From: Desulfonauticus submarinus
GTDB taxonomy: Bacteria > Desulfobacterota > Desulfovibrionia > Desulfovibrionales > Desulfonatronovibrionaceae
Assembly (NCBI RefSeq): GCF_900104045.1
Contig: NZ_FNIN01000006.1
Location: 1 to 64,000, forward strand
DNA: 64,000 nt
Reading direction: 5' to 3'
Below are positions 42,757-52,919 of this stretch, piece after piece. Position numbers and translations under genes: made by a program. A model generated the notes under the pieces. That model had not been told where the DNA came from. It saw only the letters and a program-made list of their open reading frames with translations, and did not search any database. Every line of letters begins with the position of its first letter. Positions within the stretch are counted from its first letter, which is position 1.

Positions 42757-43216
42757 AAAAAATTTAGGCATGAAAATTATTGGTGTTAATAAAAGAGCAA
42801 AGCGAGAATACGAGATACTAGAAACTTTTGAGGCAGGTTTAGTGCTTCAGGGCTCAGAGGTTAAGTCTTTGAGATTAGGGCGAATTAGCTTTAAAGATGG
42901 ATATGTTCGGTTTCATAATGAAGAAGCCTTTTTAGTGGGAGTACATATTGCTCCTTATGAAAATGCTGGTTATGCTCAACACGATCCAGAGAGAGAACGA
43001 AAACTTCTTTTACATAAAAGAGAGATAAGAAGCTTAATGGGTAAGGTAGAACAAAAAGGACTTACGGTAATACCTTTGAAGGTATATTTTAAAAATGGTA
43101 AAGCTAAAGTAGAGCTAGGATTGGCTAAAGGTAAAAAGTTGCACGATGTTCGAGAAGAATTAAAACGGAGAACTATTGCCAGAGAAATGGCTAGGGAAAT
43201 GGCTAGATTTAAGTAA
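42749..43216 (+). CDS. smpB: tmRNA-binding protein SmpB
   Basis: 155 residues from ATG at 42749, overlapping the ptsI stop; an upstream in-frame ATG at 42737 is possible. Motifs: NKRAKREYEILETFEAGLVL, GSEVKSLRLGRISFKDGYV and the C-terminal GLAKGKKLHDVREELKRR. It delivers tmRNA to stalled ribosomes. tmRNA (ssrA) was not recognised next to it. Confidence 0.96.
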   Translation: MSKKNLGMKIIGVNKRAKREYEILETFEAGLVLQGSEVKSLRLGRISFKDGYVRFHNEEAFLVGVHIAPYENAGYAQHDPERERKLLLHKREIRSLMGKVEQKGLTVIPLKVYFKNGKAKVELGLAKGKKLHDVREELKRRTIAREMAREMARFK

Positions 43217-43253
43217 TTTTTTAAATAAAAAATTTTAAACTGTAGATTAACAA

Positions 43254-44621
43254 TTGTTAACTTCTAAGCAAAAAAAGTTTTTAAATTCCATTTTTAATCC
43301 CAAAGAGATTATTTGGGAAAAGGCTAGTTTATTTGCTTATGGCGTAGATAGTAGTTCTTTACATGGCGAGCCAGAAGTAGTTGTATTGCCTTCCAAAGTC
43401 GATCAAATTCAAAAATTGCTTTTTTTTGCCCAAAACGAAGGTATTCATATTGTCCCTAGAGGAAGGGGTACAGGAAGAGCTGGAGCATGTGTGCCAAAAA
43501 AAGGCATAGTAGTTTCTTTATTAAAATTAAATCATATTATAGAGATAAGAAAGAATGATTTTGTTGTGATTGTAGAACCAGGAGTTATTACTTATAATTT
43601 ACAACAAGAGTTAAAAAAATATAATTTGTTTTATCCTCCTGATCCTGCATCTGTAAAATTTTCTACTATTGGAGGAAATGTAGCAACAAATGCAGGAGGA
43701 ATGCAAGCTTTGAAATATGGAGTAACAGGAGATTATGTCTTAGGTTTGGAAGTTGTTTTAGCAGACGGAACGTTGTTGAATCTTAAAAATTTTTGTCATA
43801 AAAACGTATGCGGTCTTAATTTAGCAAAACTTTTTGTTGGTTCAGAAGGTACTTTAGGTATAATTTCAAAAATTTACTTAAAAGTTTTACCTTTACCAAA
43901 CTATTCTGTCTCTATTTTATTTGGATTTAAATCTCTTGATAAAGCAATTTCAAATATCCTTAATTTATTTAAGGAAGGTTTTTTGCCATGTGCATTAGAG
44001 ATTATAGATAAAAATTGTTTAAATGCCATTTCAAAAGTAGATAGCTTGCCGTGGGAAAAAGATTTAAATATTCAAACAGTTTTAATTGTAAAGTTTGATG
44101 GAACAGAGAATAGTGTAAAAGAAGATATTAACAGAGTGTTATCTTTATTTTCTGCAGATGTGAGTATTGTAGGCAAAACAGAAGAGGAACAAGAAAAAAT
44201 TTGGGAACTTAGAAGAAAAATAAGTCCAGCTGCTTATAGGTTAAAACCAGCTAAGCTTAGCGAAGATTTTACTGTTCCAAGAGGTAAAATAGGTGAATTT
44301 TTAAGAGCAGGAGAGAGATTATCCAACCAGTATGATTTGCCTGTATTGACGTTTGGCCATGTGGGGGATGGAAATATTCATACTAATATTATGTATGATC
44401 CAGAAAAGATAGAGGATAGAAAAAAGGCCGATAAGATTCATAGGTTATTATTAGAGAAAACTTTAGAATTGGAAGGCACTATTACAGGAGAGCATGGTAT
44501 TGGTCTTCTTAAAAAGAAGTATATAGGATTACAATTAGATTCCAATACCTTGCAAATAATGAATGCTATAAAATGTACTTTAGATCCTAATAATATTTTA
44601 AATCCTGGAAAAGCCTTTTAG
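43254..44621 (+). CDS. FAD-linked oxidoreductase, glycolate oxidase GlcD / D-lactate dehydrogenase type
   Basis: 455 residues of the vanillyl-alcohol-oxidase FAD fold. The flavin site appears in PRGRGTGRAGACVP and FSTIGGNVATNAGG. The C-terminal FAD-oxidase part has FGHVGDGNIHTNI with metal His residues and EHGIGLLKKK. It oxidises a 2-hydroxy acid such as D-lactate or glycolate. The start is TTG at 43254, because an in-frame TAA lies just upstream; no clear ribosome site is seen. No Fe-S partner (GlcF-like) or LutABC is adjacent. Its 3' end faces the YihY gene. Confidence 0.88.
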   Translation: MLTSKQKKFLNSIFNPKEIIWEKASLFAYGVDSSSLHGEPEVVVLPSKVDQIQKLLFFAQNEGIHIVPRGRGTGRAGACVPKKGIVVSLLKLNHIIEIRKNDFVVIVEPGVITYNLQQELKKYNLFYPPDPASVKFSTIGGNVATNAGGMQALKYGVTGDYVLGLEVVLADGTLLNLKNFCHKNVCGLNLAKLFVGSEGTLGIISKIYLKVLPLPNYSVSILFGFKSLDKAISNILNLFKEGFLPCALEIIDKNCLNAISKVDSLPWEKDLNIQTVLIVKFDGTENSVKEDINRVLSLFSADVSIVGKTEEEQEKIWELRRKISPAAYRLKPAKLSEDFTVPRGKIGEFLRAGERLSNQYDLPVLTFGHVGDGNIHTNIMYDPEKIEDRKKADKIHRLLLEKTLELEGTITGEHGIGLLKKKYIGLQLDSNTLQIMNAIKCTLDPNNILNPGKAF

Positions 44622-44679
44622 GTTAGTATTTTTAATGGTTTTTTAAACAAATTATTTTTCAAATAAAATCAATTATTTT

Positions 44680-45465
44680 TTATTTATTTTTTGTCCAGTA
44701 TAATAGAAAATAAGCTCCCCATAAGATTAAAATCATATTTGCATTTAGCCACAGCAAAAATAGAACAATAGAAGATAATGTTCCATATACTAGGCTATAA
44801 TTTGGTTGATTCCATAATATGTGGCTGAAGAATTTAGTAATTATTTCATTTATAAATGATATACACAGAGATAAATAGATACTTGGCCAAAAAGGTTGTT
44901 TTTCAGCTGGTAATACTTGGTATAGTAAAAAAATTATTGTTCCCATGCCAAGTATAGTCCAAATGTCTGGTGCTATAGAAGGTAAAAATTTGTTTGGAAT
45001 ATGTTTTAAAATTTGCATTATAAACATTAGAGCAAGTAAACTTATACTTATTAAAGGACCAATAAGCCACGGTAAAGGCAAGTGCCAATATTTCTTTTTT
45101 AAAGACTTTTGATAGATAAAATTAAAAGTAGTTTGGAGAGCACTGAAAAATAGGCCAGATGTCCAAAAAATAAAAATAAAGCTAAGCCCACTAAAACTAG
45201 GCGCGGATTGTAAAAAGTTATTTAATTGGTTTAAAACTAACTTTTTAGCCCAAGGCAAGATAGCTAGTTTTGTTTGAATAAATTGTTGGACAAGTAGAGT
45301 ATCTCCCCAGAATAACCCTGCTAAGGATAAAAATAGGCAAATCAACGGGATAAAAGAAAGCAGAGCATAAAATGTAAGGCCAGCAGAGTATAGAAATCCC
45401 TGCTGACGTAAAAATGCTTTTGTACTTTGCCAAATGGTTTTTAAGAGATGTTTGATAAAGCTCAT
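44680..45465 (-). CDS. YihY/BrkB-family integral membrane protein
   Basis: 261 residues with about six membrane helices, matching the YihY/virulence factor BrkB family: GFLYSAGLTFYALLSFIP, a central WTSGLFFSALQTTFNFIY and a C-terminal YGTLSSIVLFLLWLNANM. These inner-membrane proteins have no well-established function despite the historical RNase BN name. It is convergent with the FAD-linked dehydrogenase and has no operon partner. Confidence 0.86.
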   Translation of the reverse strand: MSFIKHLLKTIWQSTKAFLRQQGFLYSAGLTFYALLSFIPLICLFLSLAGLFWGDTLLVQQFIQTKLAILPWAKKLVLNQLNNFLQSAPSFSGLSFIFIFWTSGLFFSALQTTFNFIYQKSLKKKYWHLPLPWLIGPLISISLLALMFIMQILKHIPNKFLPSIAPDIWTILGMGTIIFLLYQVLPAEKQPFWPSIYLSLCISFINEIITKFFSHILWNQPNYSLVYGTLSSIVLFLLWLNANMILILWGAYFLLYWTKNK

Positions 45466-45712
45466 AAATCTTTTTTAAGATTATTTTTATTTAAGTAAAG
45501 AAGTTGTTTTGATTTTGCTTAAGAGACTAGTTTGGGTTTTTGTTTTTAGCAAGTAATTAAAAACGACATGGTAAAAATATGCTTAGGAAGTTAAAATATT
45601 ACTGGAATTAGGCCACGTGTTGATTAATGATTGTAAGAGCTAATCTTAGTAAAGTTTATTGAATGTTATCTAGGTTGCTTTTGAGTATATTTTTTTTTAT
45701 GTGTTTTTTAAA
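45466..45712. other. 247-bp AT-rich gap upstream of tRNA-Ala
   Basis: No gene was recognised. It would hold promoters for the leftward YihY gene and the tRNA. I see only weak -35/-10-like pairs, none convincing, and no sign of an attachment duplication. Confidence 0.4.
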
Positions 45713-45788
45713 GGGGGCGTAGCTCAATTGGGAGAGCGCAGGCATCGCAAGCCTGAGGTCGGGGGTTCGATTCCCCTCGCCTCCACCA
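45713..45788 (+). tRNA. tRNA-Ala (CGC)
   Basis: A 76-base cloverleaf with encoded CCA. The acceptor GGGGGCG pairs with CGCCTCC (one G-U). The D arm is GCTC/GAGC, the anticodon stem CAGGC/GCCTG with loop ATCGCAA, giving anticodon CGC at 45746-45748. The T arm contains GGTTCGATTCC. It reads the GCG alanine codon, rare in such an AT-rich genome. It is a single tRNA between the YihY gene and ileS. The ileS gene lies downstream but the 183-bp gap argues against a joint unit. Confidence 0.95.
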
Positions 45789-45914
45789 TTTTTTGTTTTA
45801 TAACAATTTCAACATTATTTACACCCTACCTGTTAGTTTGAAAATTGTTTTTTATTTTTAAGAAAGAGCTTTTCCTTGACTTGTTATTTACTCTATTTCA
45901 AACTAAACCAATTT

Positions 45915-45920
45915 TATAAT
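45915..45920 (+). promoter_or_regulatory. ileS: candidate -10 element for ileS
   Basis: A perfect TATAAT occurs 51 bp before the ileS ATG, but the expected -35 position has only a poor match, so this is tentative. No T-box-like leader was recognised in the 183-bp gap. Confidence 0.3.
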
Positions 45921-45971
45921 CTAAAGCAAGAATATCTTTAAGGATAATTTTTAAAAGGAGGCCTTTGCGCA

Positions 45972-48782
45972 ATGAGTGATTATAAAGATACTTTAAATTT
46001 GCCTAAAACTTCATTTCCTATGCGTGCAAATTTAGTTAAAAATGAGCCTAAGATGTTGGAATTTTGGCAAAAAATAGATGTATATCAACAAATGATTTCT
46101 AAACAAGATAAAAAGCATCGCTATACTTTACATGATGGTCCACCTTATGCCAATGGCCATATTCATTTAGGTACTTCTTTAAATAAAATATTAAAAGACA
46201 TTATTATTAAGTTTAAAAATTTATCAGGAATAAGAGCTGAATATGTTCCTGGGTGGGATTGTCATGGTTTACCGATTGAGCTTAAGGTAGAACAGAGTTT
46301 AGGAAAAGATAAAAAAAGTTTGCCTCTAACAGAAATTAGAGAAAAATGTAGGGAGTATGCTTTAAAATATTTAGATATTCAGAGGGAAGAGTTTAAAAGA
46401 CTTGGTGTATTTGGTTTATGGGATAAACCTTATCTTACCATGAGTCCAGATTATGAGGCAGCTACTGCTAGAGAGTTAGCAAGGTTTATGAAGAGGGGAG
46501 GGGTTAGGAGAGCTAAAAAACCAATTTATTGGTGTATTTCTTGTAAAACAGCTTTAGCTGAAGCAGAAGTAGAATATTATGATCATACTTCTCCTTCTAT
46601 TTATGTTCGTTTCCCTATAAGTAATGAAAATTTAAAAGACAAATTTCCTCAGATAACAGGACCTGCTTATGTTGTAATTTGGACTACCACTCCTTGGACT
46701 CTTCCTGATAACATGGCCATTGCTGTACATCCTGAGTTTGATTATGTATGGGTGAAGGTGGGAAATGAATTTTATTTATTGGCAGAAAGGTTGTTAGCCA
46801 TATGTTCTGAAATTTTTGGTTGGAGCGAGATAGTTAAGATAGCAACTGTTACTGGTAAAGATTTAGAGGGGTTAGAATCCAGACATCCTTTTTATGATAG
46901 AGTTTCACCTTTAGTTTTGGCAGATTATGTGACGTTGGAAAGTGGTACAGGTTGTGTGCATACTGCTCCAGGACATGGGCAAGAAGACTATGAAACAGGT
47001 TTGCGTTATGGTCTAGATATTTTATCTCCTTTAGATGATAGTGGAAGATTTTTGCCAGAAGTAGAGTTTTTTGCTGGTTTAGATGTTTTTAGTGCTAATC
47101 CAAAAGTTGTTGAAAAATTAAAAGAAGTAGGACATCTTTTAGCTCAAACTGATATTTCCCATTCTTATCCTCATTGTTGGCGTTGTAAGAAGCCTGTTAT
47201 TTTTAGAGCTACTACCCAATGGTTTATTTCTATGGAAAAAAATAATCTGCGACAAAAAGCATTAAAAGCAATTCAAGAAGATGTAAGGTGGATTCCTTCT
47301 TGGGGTAAGGATAGAATTTATAATATGGTAGAGCAAAGGCCAGATTGGTGTATTTCTAGGCAAAGGGCTTGGGGAGTCCCTATTTTAGCTCTTATTTGTA
47401 AGTCTTGTGGAGAGGCTTGGTTTGATGGTGAGTGGGCAATGGATATAGTAAATAGGTTTGAGAGTCATCCAAAGGGAGCAGATTATTGGTTTGAAGCTCC
47501 AATAGAAGAGCTTGTGCCAGAAGGTTTAAAGTGTCCTCATTGTGGAAAATCAGATTTTGAACGAGAAGATGATATTTTAGATGTGTGGTTTGATTCTGGG
47601 ACAAGTTTTGCCGCAGTAGTAGAAAAAAGAGAAGAGTGTGATTTCCCTGCAGACTTATATTTAGAAGGCTCGGATCAGCATCGTGGATGGTTTCATTCTT
47701 CCTTATTAGCTTGTGTAGGTACTAGAGATGTTCCTCCCTATAAAGCTGTGTTAACCCATGGTTATGTAGTAGACGGTAAAGGTCGTAAGATGTCGAAATC
47801 TATTGGAAATGTGATTGCACCTGAAGAGATTATTAAAAAATATGGAGCTGAGATTTTACGTTTATGGGTTTCTTCTGTGAATTATCAAGAAGATGTACGT
47901 ATTTCTGATGAAATTTTAAAACGTTTAGTAGATGCTTATAGAAGAATAAGAAATACTTGCCGCTTTATTTTAGGTAATTTAGTTGATTTTAATCCAGCTA
48001 CAGATTTGGTTCCTTTTGAATCTATGTTATCTTTAGATAGATATGGACTGTCTTTAGCCTTAAATGCGCATTCTAGAGTCCAGAAGGCTTATGCTAATTT
48101 TGAATTTCATAAAGTTTTTCATACTGTTCATAATTTATGCGTAACAGATTTGTCAGCATTTTATTTAGATATTTTAAAAGATAGGTTATATGTAAGTGAA
48201 AAAGAGAGTAATGAGCGGCGTTCAGCTCAAACTGCATTGTACTATATTCTATTTTTGCTTTTAAGTGATATTGCTCCTATCTTAAGTTTTACAGCTGAAG
48301 AAGTATTTCAACATTTGCCAGAAAAATTAAGATTAAATGAACCCACTGTTTTTGGGGCTAATTTGCCTAAACCAGATTTTCAAATAGAAGAACAAGAAAA
48401 ACATTTTTGGGAATTGATTTATTTATTGAGAGAAGAGGTTACCAAGGCCATAGAACCTAAAAGAAAACAAGGAGTAGTTGGGCATTCTTTAGAGTGTAAA
48501 GTTGTTTTATATTTACCAGAACAGTTAAAAGATGAATTAAAAGGACAAGAAACATTACTTAGAGAAGTTTTTATTGTCTCTCAGGTTGTTTTTGAACCAG
48601 AAGAGAATGCATTAGATGATGCTTATGTTAGTACAGAAGTAGATGGTTTAAAGATTCAGGTTAATAAAGCAGATGGAAAAAAGTGTCAGCGTTGTTGGGT
48701 ATATCATCCAGATACAGGTAAAAATGAAAAATATCCGGATGTGTGTCCAAGATGTGCCGCAGTTCTAGAAAAAATGGCCTAA
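45972..48782 (+). CDS. ileS: isoleucyl-tRNA synthetase
   Basis: 936 residues, bacterial-type class I. The HIGH motif appears as [11 protein letters not shown], the editing domain has the [13 protein letters not shown] segment, and the KMSKS motif is [10 protein letters not shown]. The C-terminal zinc finger is CQRCWVYHP with a second CPRC pair. A strong AGGAGG site precedes the ATG. It charges tRNA-Ile. lspA follows 92 bp later, the common ileS-lspA pairing. Confidence 0.97.
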   Translation: MSDYKDTLNLPKTSFPMRANLVKNEPKMLEFWQKIDVYQQMISKQDKKHRYTLHDGPPYANGHIHLGTSLNKILKDIIIKFKNLSGIRAEYVPGWDCHGLPIELKVEQSLGKDKKSLPLTEIREKCREYALKYLDIQREEFKRLGVFGLWDKPYLTMSPDYEAATARELARFMKRGGVRRAKKPIYWCISCKTALAEAEVEYYDHTSPSIYVRFPISNENLKDKFPQITGPAYVVIWTTTPWTLPDNMAIAVHPEFDYVWVKVGNEFYLLAERLLAICSEIFGWSEIVKIATVTGKDLEGLESRHPFYDRVSPLVLADYVTLESGTGCVHTAPGHGQEDYETGLRYGLDILSPLDDSGRFLPEVEFFAGLDVFSANPKVVEKLKEVGHLLAQTDISHSYPHCWRCKKPVIFRATTQWFISMEKNNLRQKALKAIQEDVRWIPSWGKDRIYNMVEQRPDWCISRQRAWGVPILALICKSCGEAWFDGEWAMDIVNRFESHPKGADYWFEAPIEELVPEGLKCPHCGKSDFEREDDILDVWFDSGTSFAAVVEKREECDFPADLYLEGSDQHRGWFHSSLLACVGTRDVPPYKAVLTHGYVVDGKGRKMSKSIGNVIAPEEIIKKYGAEILRLWVSSVNYQEDVRISDEILKRLVDAYRRIRNTCRFILGNLVDFNPATDLVPFESMLSLDRYGLSLALNAHSRVQKAYANFEFHKVFHTVHNLCVTDLSAFYLDILKDRLYVSEKESNERRSAQTALYYILFLLLSDIAPILSFTAEEVFQHLPEKLRLNEPTVFGANLPKPDFQIEEQEKHFWELIYLLREEVTKAIEPKRKQGVVGHSLECKVVLYLPEQLKDELKGQETLLREVFIVSQVVFEPEENALDDAYVSTEVDGLKIQVNKADGKKCQRCWVYHPDTGKNEKYPDVCPRCAAVLEKMA

Positions 48783-48874
48783 GAATTTTTAAACAAATTT
48801 TAGAAAAGTTTAAATTGAGAAGTTAGTTTTTAGATATAGTTAAAACTTAAAGAGTGTAACAAGCAGGTAAAAGA

Positions 48875-49372
48875 ATGGGTAAATTTAAGTATAAGTTATG
48901 TTTTGGGTTAGCAGCCATTATTTTGGTTTTGGATCAAATTAGCAAATTGTGGATAGAAAAAACAATTCCTTTATGGTCAGAAAGAGTTGTTGTTCCTGGC
49001 TTTTTTAATTTGGTTCATATTTTAAATAAAGGAGCAGCATTTGGTTTTTTAAATAGGGCTGATATATCGTGGCAAACTTATTTTTTTATAGGTGCTTCTG
49101 CTTTAGCAATAGTACTTATTATTCATCTTTTAAAAACAGTCGATAGAAAAGATTATTATTTATTTACAGGTCTTGGTCTTATTTTAGGTGGAGCTTTGGG
49201 TAATTTAATTGATAGAATAAGGCTTGGAAAAGTGATTGATTTCTTAGATTTTTATATAAAAAGTTATCATTGGCCTGCGTTTAATGTAGCAGATATTGCG
49301 ATTTTTTGTGGCACTGTTTGTCTGCTTTTATCATTTTACAAAAGGAAAAAAAATGCATCCAATTTTAATTAA
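48875..49372 (+). CDS. lspA: lipoprotein signal peptidase (signal peptidase II)
   Basis: 165 residues with four membrane segments. The catalytic Asp pair is in GNLIDRIRLG and NVADIAIFCG. The HILNKGAAFGFL segment is also typical. It cleaves the signal peptide of prolipoproteins in the inner membrane. Its end overlaps the lgt start by 20 bases, and the two act in the same pathway; the CpoB-like lipoprotein nearby is a likely substrate. Confidence 0.95.
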   Translation: MGKFKYKLCFGLAAIILVLDQISKLWIEKTIPLWSERVVVPGFFNLVHILNKGAAFGFLNRADISWQTYFFIGASALAIVLIIHLLKTVDRKDYYLFTGLGLILGGALGNLIDRIRLGKVIDFLDFYIKSYHWPAFNVADIAIFCGTVCLLLSFYKRKKNASNFN

Positions 49373-50099
49373 ATTAGGTCCGATTACAATTTATACGTAT
49401 GGTTTTTTTATTGCAGCTGCTATTTTACTAGGGCTAGCTATAACTTCTATAGAAGCTAAGAAAAAAGGGCTTAACAATCAGTTGGTATCTGAGCTTGGTT
49501 TTTATCTTGTTTTAGGGGCCTTGATAGGAGCAAGGATTTTTTTTGTAATTATAAGTTGGGACTATTTTTTAAAACACCCATTAGAAATTTTTATGTTTTG
49601 GAAGGGAGGATTAGTTTTTTTAGGTGGGGCGATAGGTGCTGCTTTGGCAAGTATCGTTTTCTTTAAAAAATTTAAACAACCTTTTTGGCCTTGGGTTGAT
49701 AGTATGGCTCCTGGGGTGGCAATTGGTCAAGCCATAGGAAGAATTGGTTGTTTGTGTGCAGGATGTTGTTATGGTAAGCCTACAAGTTTGCCTTGGGCTA
49801 TTACCTTTACTAATCCAGATTCTTTAGCTCCCTTGTTTGTGCCTCTTCATCCTACACAAATTTATCATTCTTTAGCAGGGTTAACTACTTTTTTGATTTT
49901 AATATTTGTTAAAAAGAAATTAAAGAGTGGTCAGCTTTTTGGTTTGCTTTTAATTTTATATGCTGTTTTTAGATTTAATATAGAATTTTTTAGAGGAGAC
50001 TATAGAGGGACTATTGGTTTTTTAAGTGCCACTCAAGTAGTAGCTATTGTTGTTTTTTGTTTGGGTATTATAATTTTCTGGAAGAGAAGAGCAAAGTGA
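49353..50099 (+). CDS. lgt: prolipoprotein diacylglyceryl transferase
   Basis: 248 residues from ATG at 49353, with an AAAGGA-type ribosome site; the frame upstream to 49296 lies inside lspA. Motifs: a GLVFLGGAIGA segment and GRIGCLCAGCCYGKPT, with a Cys-rich variant of the Lgt signature, and the HPTQIYHSLAG block. It adds diacylglycerol to lipobox cysteines. It has about six or seven membrane helices. Confidence 0.92.
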   Translation: MHPILIKLGPITIYTYGFFIAAAILLGLAITSIEAKKKGLNNQLVSELGFYLVLGALIGARIFFVIISWDYFLKHPLEIFMFWKGGLVFLGGAIGAALASIVFFKKFKQPFWPWVDSMAPGVAIGQAIGRIGCLCAGCCYGKPTSLPWAITFTNPDSLAPLFVPLHPTQIYHSLAGLTTFLILIFVKKKLKSGQLFGLLLILYAVFRFNIEFFRGDYRGTIGFLSATQVVAIVVFCLGIIIFWKRRAK

Positions 50100-50123
50100 T
50101 TTTATAAGGAGGAAAAAAGGTTT

Positions 50124-50336
50124 ATGTTTGGAATTCCTGGAGATAAACTTGTTTATATTCTACCATTACTTATTTTACCTATTTTACCAAATTTATGGGC
50201 TATTGTTCATATTTTTAAAAGAGATTTTAATACACCTCAAGAAAAAATGATTTGGTTAGGATTAGCTGTTTTTGTGCCAGTTATAGGAGGTTTGGCTTAT
50301 GTTTTTGTGGGGAGAAAAAGGGCAAAACGCTGTTAG
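50124..50336 (+). CDS. PLDc_N-type small membrane protein
   Basis: 70 residues with two membrane helices matching the phospholipase-D-nuclease N-terminal (PLDc_N) module: LPNLWAIVHIFKRDF, then WLGLAVFVPVIGGLAYVFVGRKR. Short proteins consisting of only this module are widespread and of unknown role. A strong GGAGG site precedes it. The CpoB-like gene begins inside its last 38 bases. Confidence 0.78.
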   Translation: MFGIPGDKLVYILPLLILPILPNLWAIVHIFKRDFNTPQEKMIWLGLAVFVPVIGGLAYVFVGRKRAKRC

Positions 50337-51198
50337 ATTTTGGTTATATTTAAGTGTTGTGGGAATAGTATGTTTAGGGGGCTGTGCAAGTAAACAAGAT
50401 GTGGATGCATTGCGTTATGAAGTATATTCTACACAATCTAATTTTGTTCAAGAAAATAAAGCACTTAAGCAAGAGTTAGTTGTTCTTAAAAAGCAAATTA
50501 AAGATCTTAAAGTTCAATTAGAAAAAACTTCTACACCCGTTAGAGCTACTCAGGCTAATTTATGGGCAGAAGTGGAGAGTTTGCGGGTTCAGGTGGCATC
50601 TTTAAGTGGAAAAATAGATACAATTTTACGAGAGCAAGCAGCAACACAAAATGCTACTAATAACGCTACTAAGAGCGTTGATGAGCTTACTCATAAAGTA
50701 GAGGCTCTTGAAGGTAAGTTGACTGCATTAAGTAGTAGATTAGGTATAGATTTGGAAGAAAGCCTAGATAAACCTCAAGATCAGGCAATAAAGAAAAAGC
50801 CTATTATAGAACCAGATAATCCAGAGGATCTTTATAAAAAAGCTTTAGATTCTTTTTATAAAAGAAAATATGATCTTGCTCAGACTTTGTGGGATGAGTT
50901 TGTTCGAGAATATCCTAAGCATAAATTAGTTCCTAACGCATATTTTTGGCAAGGAGAATGTTTTTTTCAAATGGAAGACTATAAACGAGCAATTTTAGCT
51001 TATCAAAAAGTAATAGAAAGATTTCCAAAGTCGAGTAAAATAGCGCCTTCTCTCTTAAAACAGGCTATTTCTTTTGCAAAAATAAAGAAAAATAAGGCGG
51101 CTATTTTATTGTTAAAAGATGTTATAAAAAAATTTCCAAAAACTATAGAAGCTAGGCGAGCCAAGGCATTTTTAAGTAAATTGGAAGGAGCTAAGTAG
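50299..51198 (+). CDS. YbgF/CpoB-like TPR lipoprotein
   Basis: 299 residues. A short N-terminal hydrophobic segment ends in an LGGC lipobox with Cys29, so it is likely lipid-anchored. A coiled-coil region (about 35-150) is followed by TPR-type repeats in the last 130 residues (EDLYKKALDSFYKRKYDLAQ, NAYFWQGECFF, YKRAILAYQKVI), the arrangement of CpoB/YbgF and BamD-like proteins. The start is supported by AGGAGG at 50285-50290 inside the previous gene, eight bases from ATG. The likely role is outer-membrane or Tol-Pal related, but tolB and pal are not in the window. Confidence 0.8.
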   Translation: MFLWGEKGQNAVRFWLYLSVVGIVCLGGCASKQDVDALRYEVYSTQSNFVQENKALKQELVVLKKQIKDLKVQLEKTSTPVRATQANLWAEVESLRVQVASLSGKIDTILREQAATQNATNNATKSVDELTHKVEALEGKLTALSSRLGIDLEESLDKPQDQAIKKKPIIEPDNPEDLYKKALDSFYKRKYDLAQTLWDEFVREYPKHKLVPNAYFWQGECFFQMEDYKRAILAYQKVIERFPKSSKIAPSLLKQAISFAKIKKNKAAILLLKDVIKKFPKTIEARRAKAFLSKLEGAK

Positions 51199-51633
51199 AT
51201 GAATAAAAAATATCCCTCTAAAATTATTGCTTTACATTTTGCCTCAGGTGTATCCCGACAACCTATGATGTGTAATTTAGCAAGAAAATTTGATTTAACG
51301 TTTAATATTTTAAAAGCCAGGATTACTCCAAAAGAAGAAGGACATATGATTATTGAGCTCACGGGTCCAGAAGAGGATTTTCAAAAAGGTCTTTCTTATT
51401 TACAAGAAAATGGTGTTTCTATTCAAGAAGTAGCTCAAAATATCGCTAGAGATGAAAATTTGTGTATGCATTGTGGAATTTGTTTAAGTTTGTGTCTTAC
51501 TGGTGCTTTATCTTTAAATCCAAAAACTAGGCTTATAGAGTTTAATCCTGAAAAGTGCACTGCATGTGGAAGATGCACAAAAATTTGTCCTGTGAAGGCC
51601 ATGCAGGTCCAAATTGACACTAATGGTGAATAA
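51199..51633 (+). CDS. NIL-domain 2[4Fe-4S] ferredoxin
   Basis: 144 residues. An N-terminal NIL domain (about residues 5-75) is followed by two ferredoxin motifs: CMHCGICLSLC and CTACGRCTKICPVKA. This is the architecture of the small protein that works with DUF39/HcyBio proteins in sulfide-dependent homocysteine synthesis in methanogens and Desulfovibrio. The HcyBio protein is 26 kb away at 24.2-25.4 kb. The NIL domain is also found on methionine-related ABC transporters. It directly follows the CpoB-like gene. Confidence 0.88.
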   Translation: MNKKYPSKIIALHFASGVSRQPMMCNLARKFDLTFNILKARITPKEEGHMIIELTGPEEDFQKGLSYLQENGVSIQEVAQNIARDENLCMHCGICLSLCLTGALSLNPKTRLIEFNPEKCTACGRCTKICPVKAMQVQIDTNGE

Positions 51634-51684
51634 TCGTATATAGGATAGTAGTATGGACATTTATGAGAAAGAGAAGATGTTGTT

Positions 51685-52209
51685 ATGAACCAAGAGAGTA
51701 GAACTTTTTCTAGGGTTAAAACCCGTTTGAAGATGTATTTTAGGCCAACTTCTAAAGATGCAAGGCCATTGTTTTTAGGGTGCGTTGGTTGTGAGAGTCA
51801 ATCCACAGGATTTGAAGACTTCCATTCTCCCCACCTTCCAAAAGAGTTTTTTGATTTTTTGCTTAACTTAGACAATAAGCTAAATATGATTTTAAATTTT
51901 TTAAGCCAAAAAACTTTAAGTCAGGAATATCCATACCAAGGAGAAGTTATTGAAATAAGTGGGGCAGGTTTTAAATTTATTTCCTCTACTCCTGTGAAGG
52001 TCGGAGATTTTATAGAAGCAGCTGTTGCGTTGTCTTCTGTGCCTCCTGTATTGATAGGCGTGGTAGGTGAAGTTATTCGAGAAGAAATTATTCATGATCA
52101 AAAAATATATGCTTTTAAATATGTTCACATTAGGGAATCTGATAGAGAACAAATCGTACAATTTGTTTTTAAAGAACAAAGGGAGATTCTACGTGAACAA
52201 CGGCTTTAA
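51685..52209 (+). CDS. PilZ-domain protein
   Basis: 174 residues. The PilZ c-di-GMP motif is present near the N-terminus as R-x-x-x-R (RVKTR), with the second element EISGAG, where Asp/Asn is replaced by Glu. Two beta-strand blocks flank a long variable loop with a Cys pair (CVGC). It is the first gene of a tight module with the histidine-kinase-like gene and cheZ, overlapping the next gene by 17 bases. It may link c-di-GMP to motility control. Confidence 0.82.
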   Translation: MNQESRTFSRVKTRLKMYFRPTSKDARPLFLGCVGCESQSTGFEDFHSPHLPKEFFDFLLNLDNKLNMILNFLSQKTLSQEYPYQGEVIEISGAGFKFISSTPVKVGDFIEAAVALSSVPPVLIGVVGEVIREEIIHDQKIYAFKYVHIRESDREQIVQFVFKEQREILREQRL

Positions 52210-52909
52210 TTTAGATTCGCTAGAAGAGATTAACAAGTTGGTTTTTTTATATCTTCAAGCTAGAGGAGGGAAGAGCTTTCCAGGATTTATTCACAATTTG
52301 AATAATTATTTGCATCTTTTAAAGATGCAGCACTCTCTTTTAGAAAAAAAGATTCAAAAAGAAACATTAGAAGATATTCCTGTGTATTTTGAGCGCTTTG
52401 CTCAAGCTTTTAGCGGAGTAGATAGATTAGTTAGCTTAGCTGGTGAAAGAGATTTTTATTTAAGTAAAGAAATAGAACGTTTTAGTATAAATAGTTTTAT
52501 AGAGTGGTTTAAAGATTTTTGGGTTAATGATTTGTTTTTTAAACATCAGATAAAATTAAATATTTGTTTAAATATAGATTCTCCTTTGCAACTTGCACCT
52601 TATATTTTAACTTTTTGTTTGGAAGAAGGGCTGTTTAATATATTAGAAGAATTACAGGACAAAGAAGGAACCTTTGATCTTTCTTTAAATGTGAATAAAG
52701 TAGAACAAGATATAATATTTGAGCTTATCTCTCCTACTGTATTAAAGGTAAAGAATCCCTTTGATCCTTTTGTTTCCACTAAGAAAAAACATTTAGGCTT
52801 AGGTCTTTTTTTAGGGGCTAAACTACTTTCTACTTGTAAAGGGAGTTTAGATTTATTTGCTAAAAATGACTTAACTATTTATCAAATAATTATTCCTATA
52901 AAAAATTAG
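52193..52909 (+). CDS. histidine-kinase-like protein with degenerate ATPase site
   Basis: 238 residues from GTG at 52193, with GGGAG seven bases upstream. The N-terminal helix FIHNLNNYLHLLKMQHSLL resembles the H-box helix of DHp domains. The C-terminal half has the G2 box GLGLFLGAKLL of HATPase_c. The N-box position reads EEGLFNILEE, in which the usual ATP-binding Asn arrangement is altered, and no clear G1 box is visible, so it may be catalytically weak. It lies between PilZ and CheZ genes, overlapping PilZ. Confidence 0.65.
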   Translation: MNNGFNLDSLEEINKLVFLYLQARGGKSFPGFIHNLNNYLHLLKMQHSLLEKKIQKETLEDIPVYFERFAQAFSGVDRLVSLAGERDFYLSKEIERFSINSFIEWFKDFWVNDLFFKHQIKLNICLNIDSPLQLAPYILTFCLEEGLFNILEELQDKEGTFDLSLNVNKVEQDIIFELISPTVLKVKNPFDPFVSTKKKHLGLGLFLGAKLLSTCKGSLDLFAKNDLTIYQIIIPIKN

Positions 52910-52919
52910 GAGGCACTTT

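Noticed and set aside
45713-45788. tRNA-Ala as an integration site for a mobile element
   Set aside because: No integrase, tRNA-end duplication or foreign gene block adjoins it; the following gene is ileS.
45789-45971. T-box or other riboswitch leader for ileS
   Set aside because: No specifier loop or T-box sequence and no terminator/antiterminator pair was recognised.
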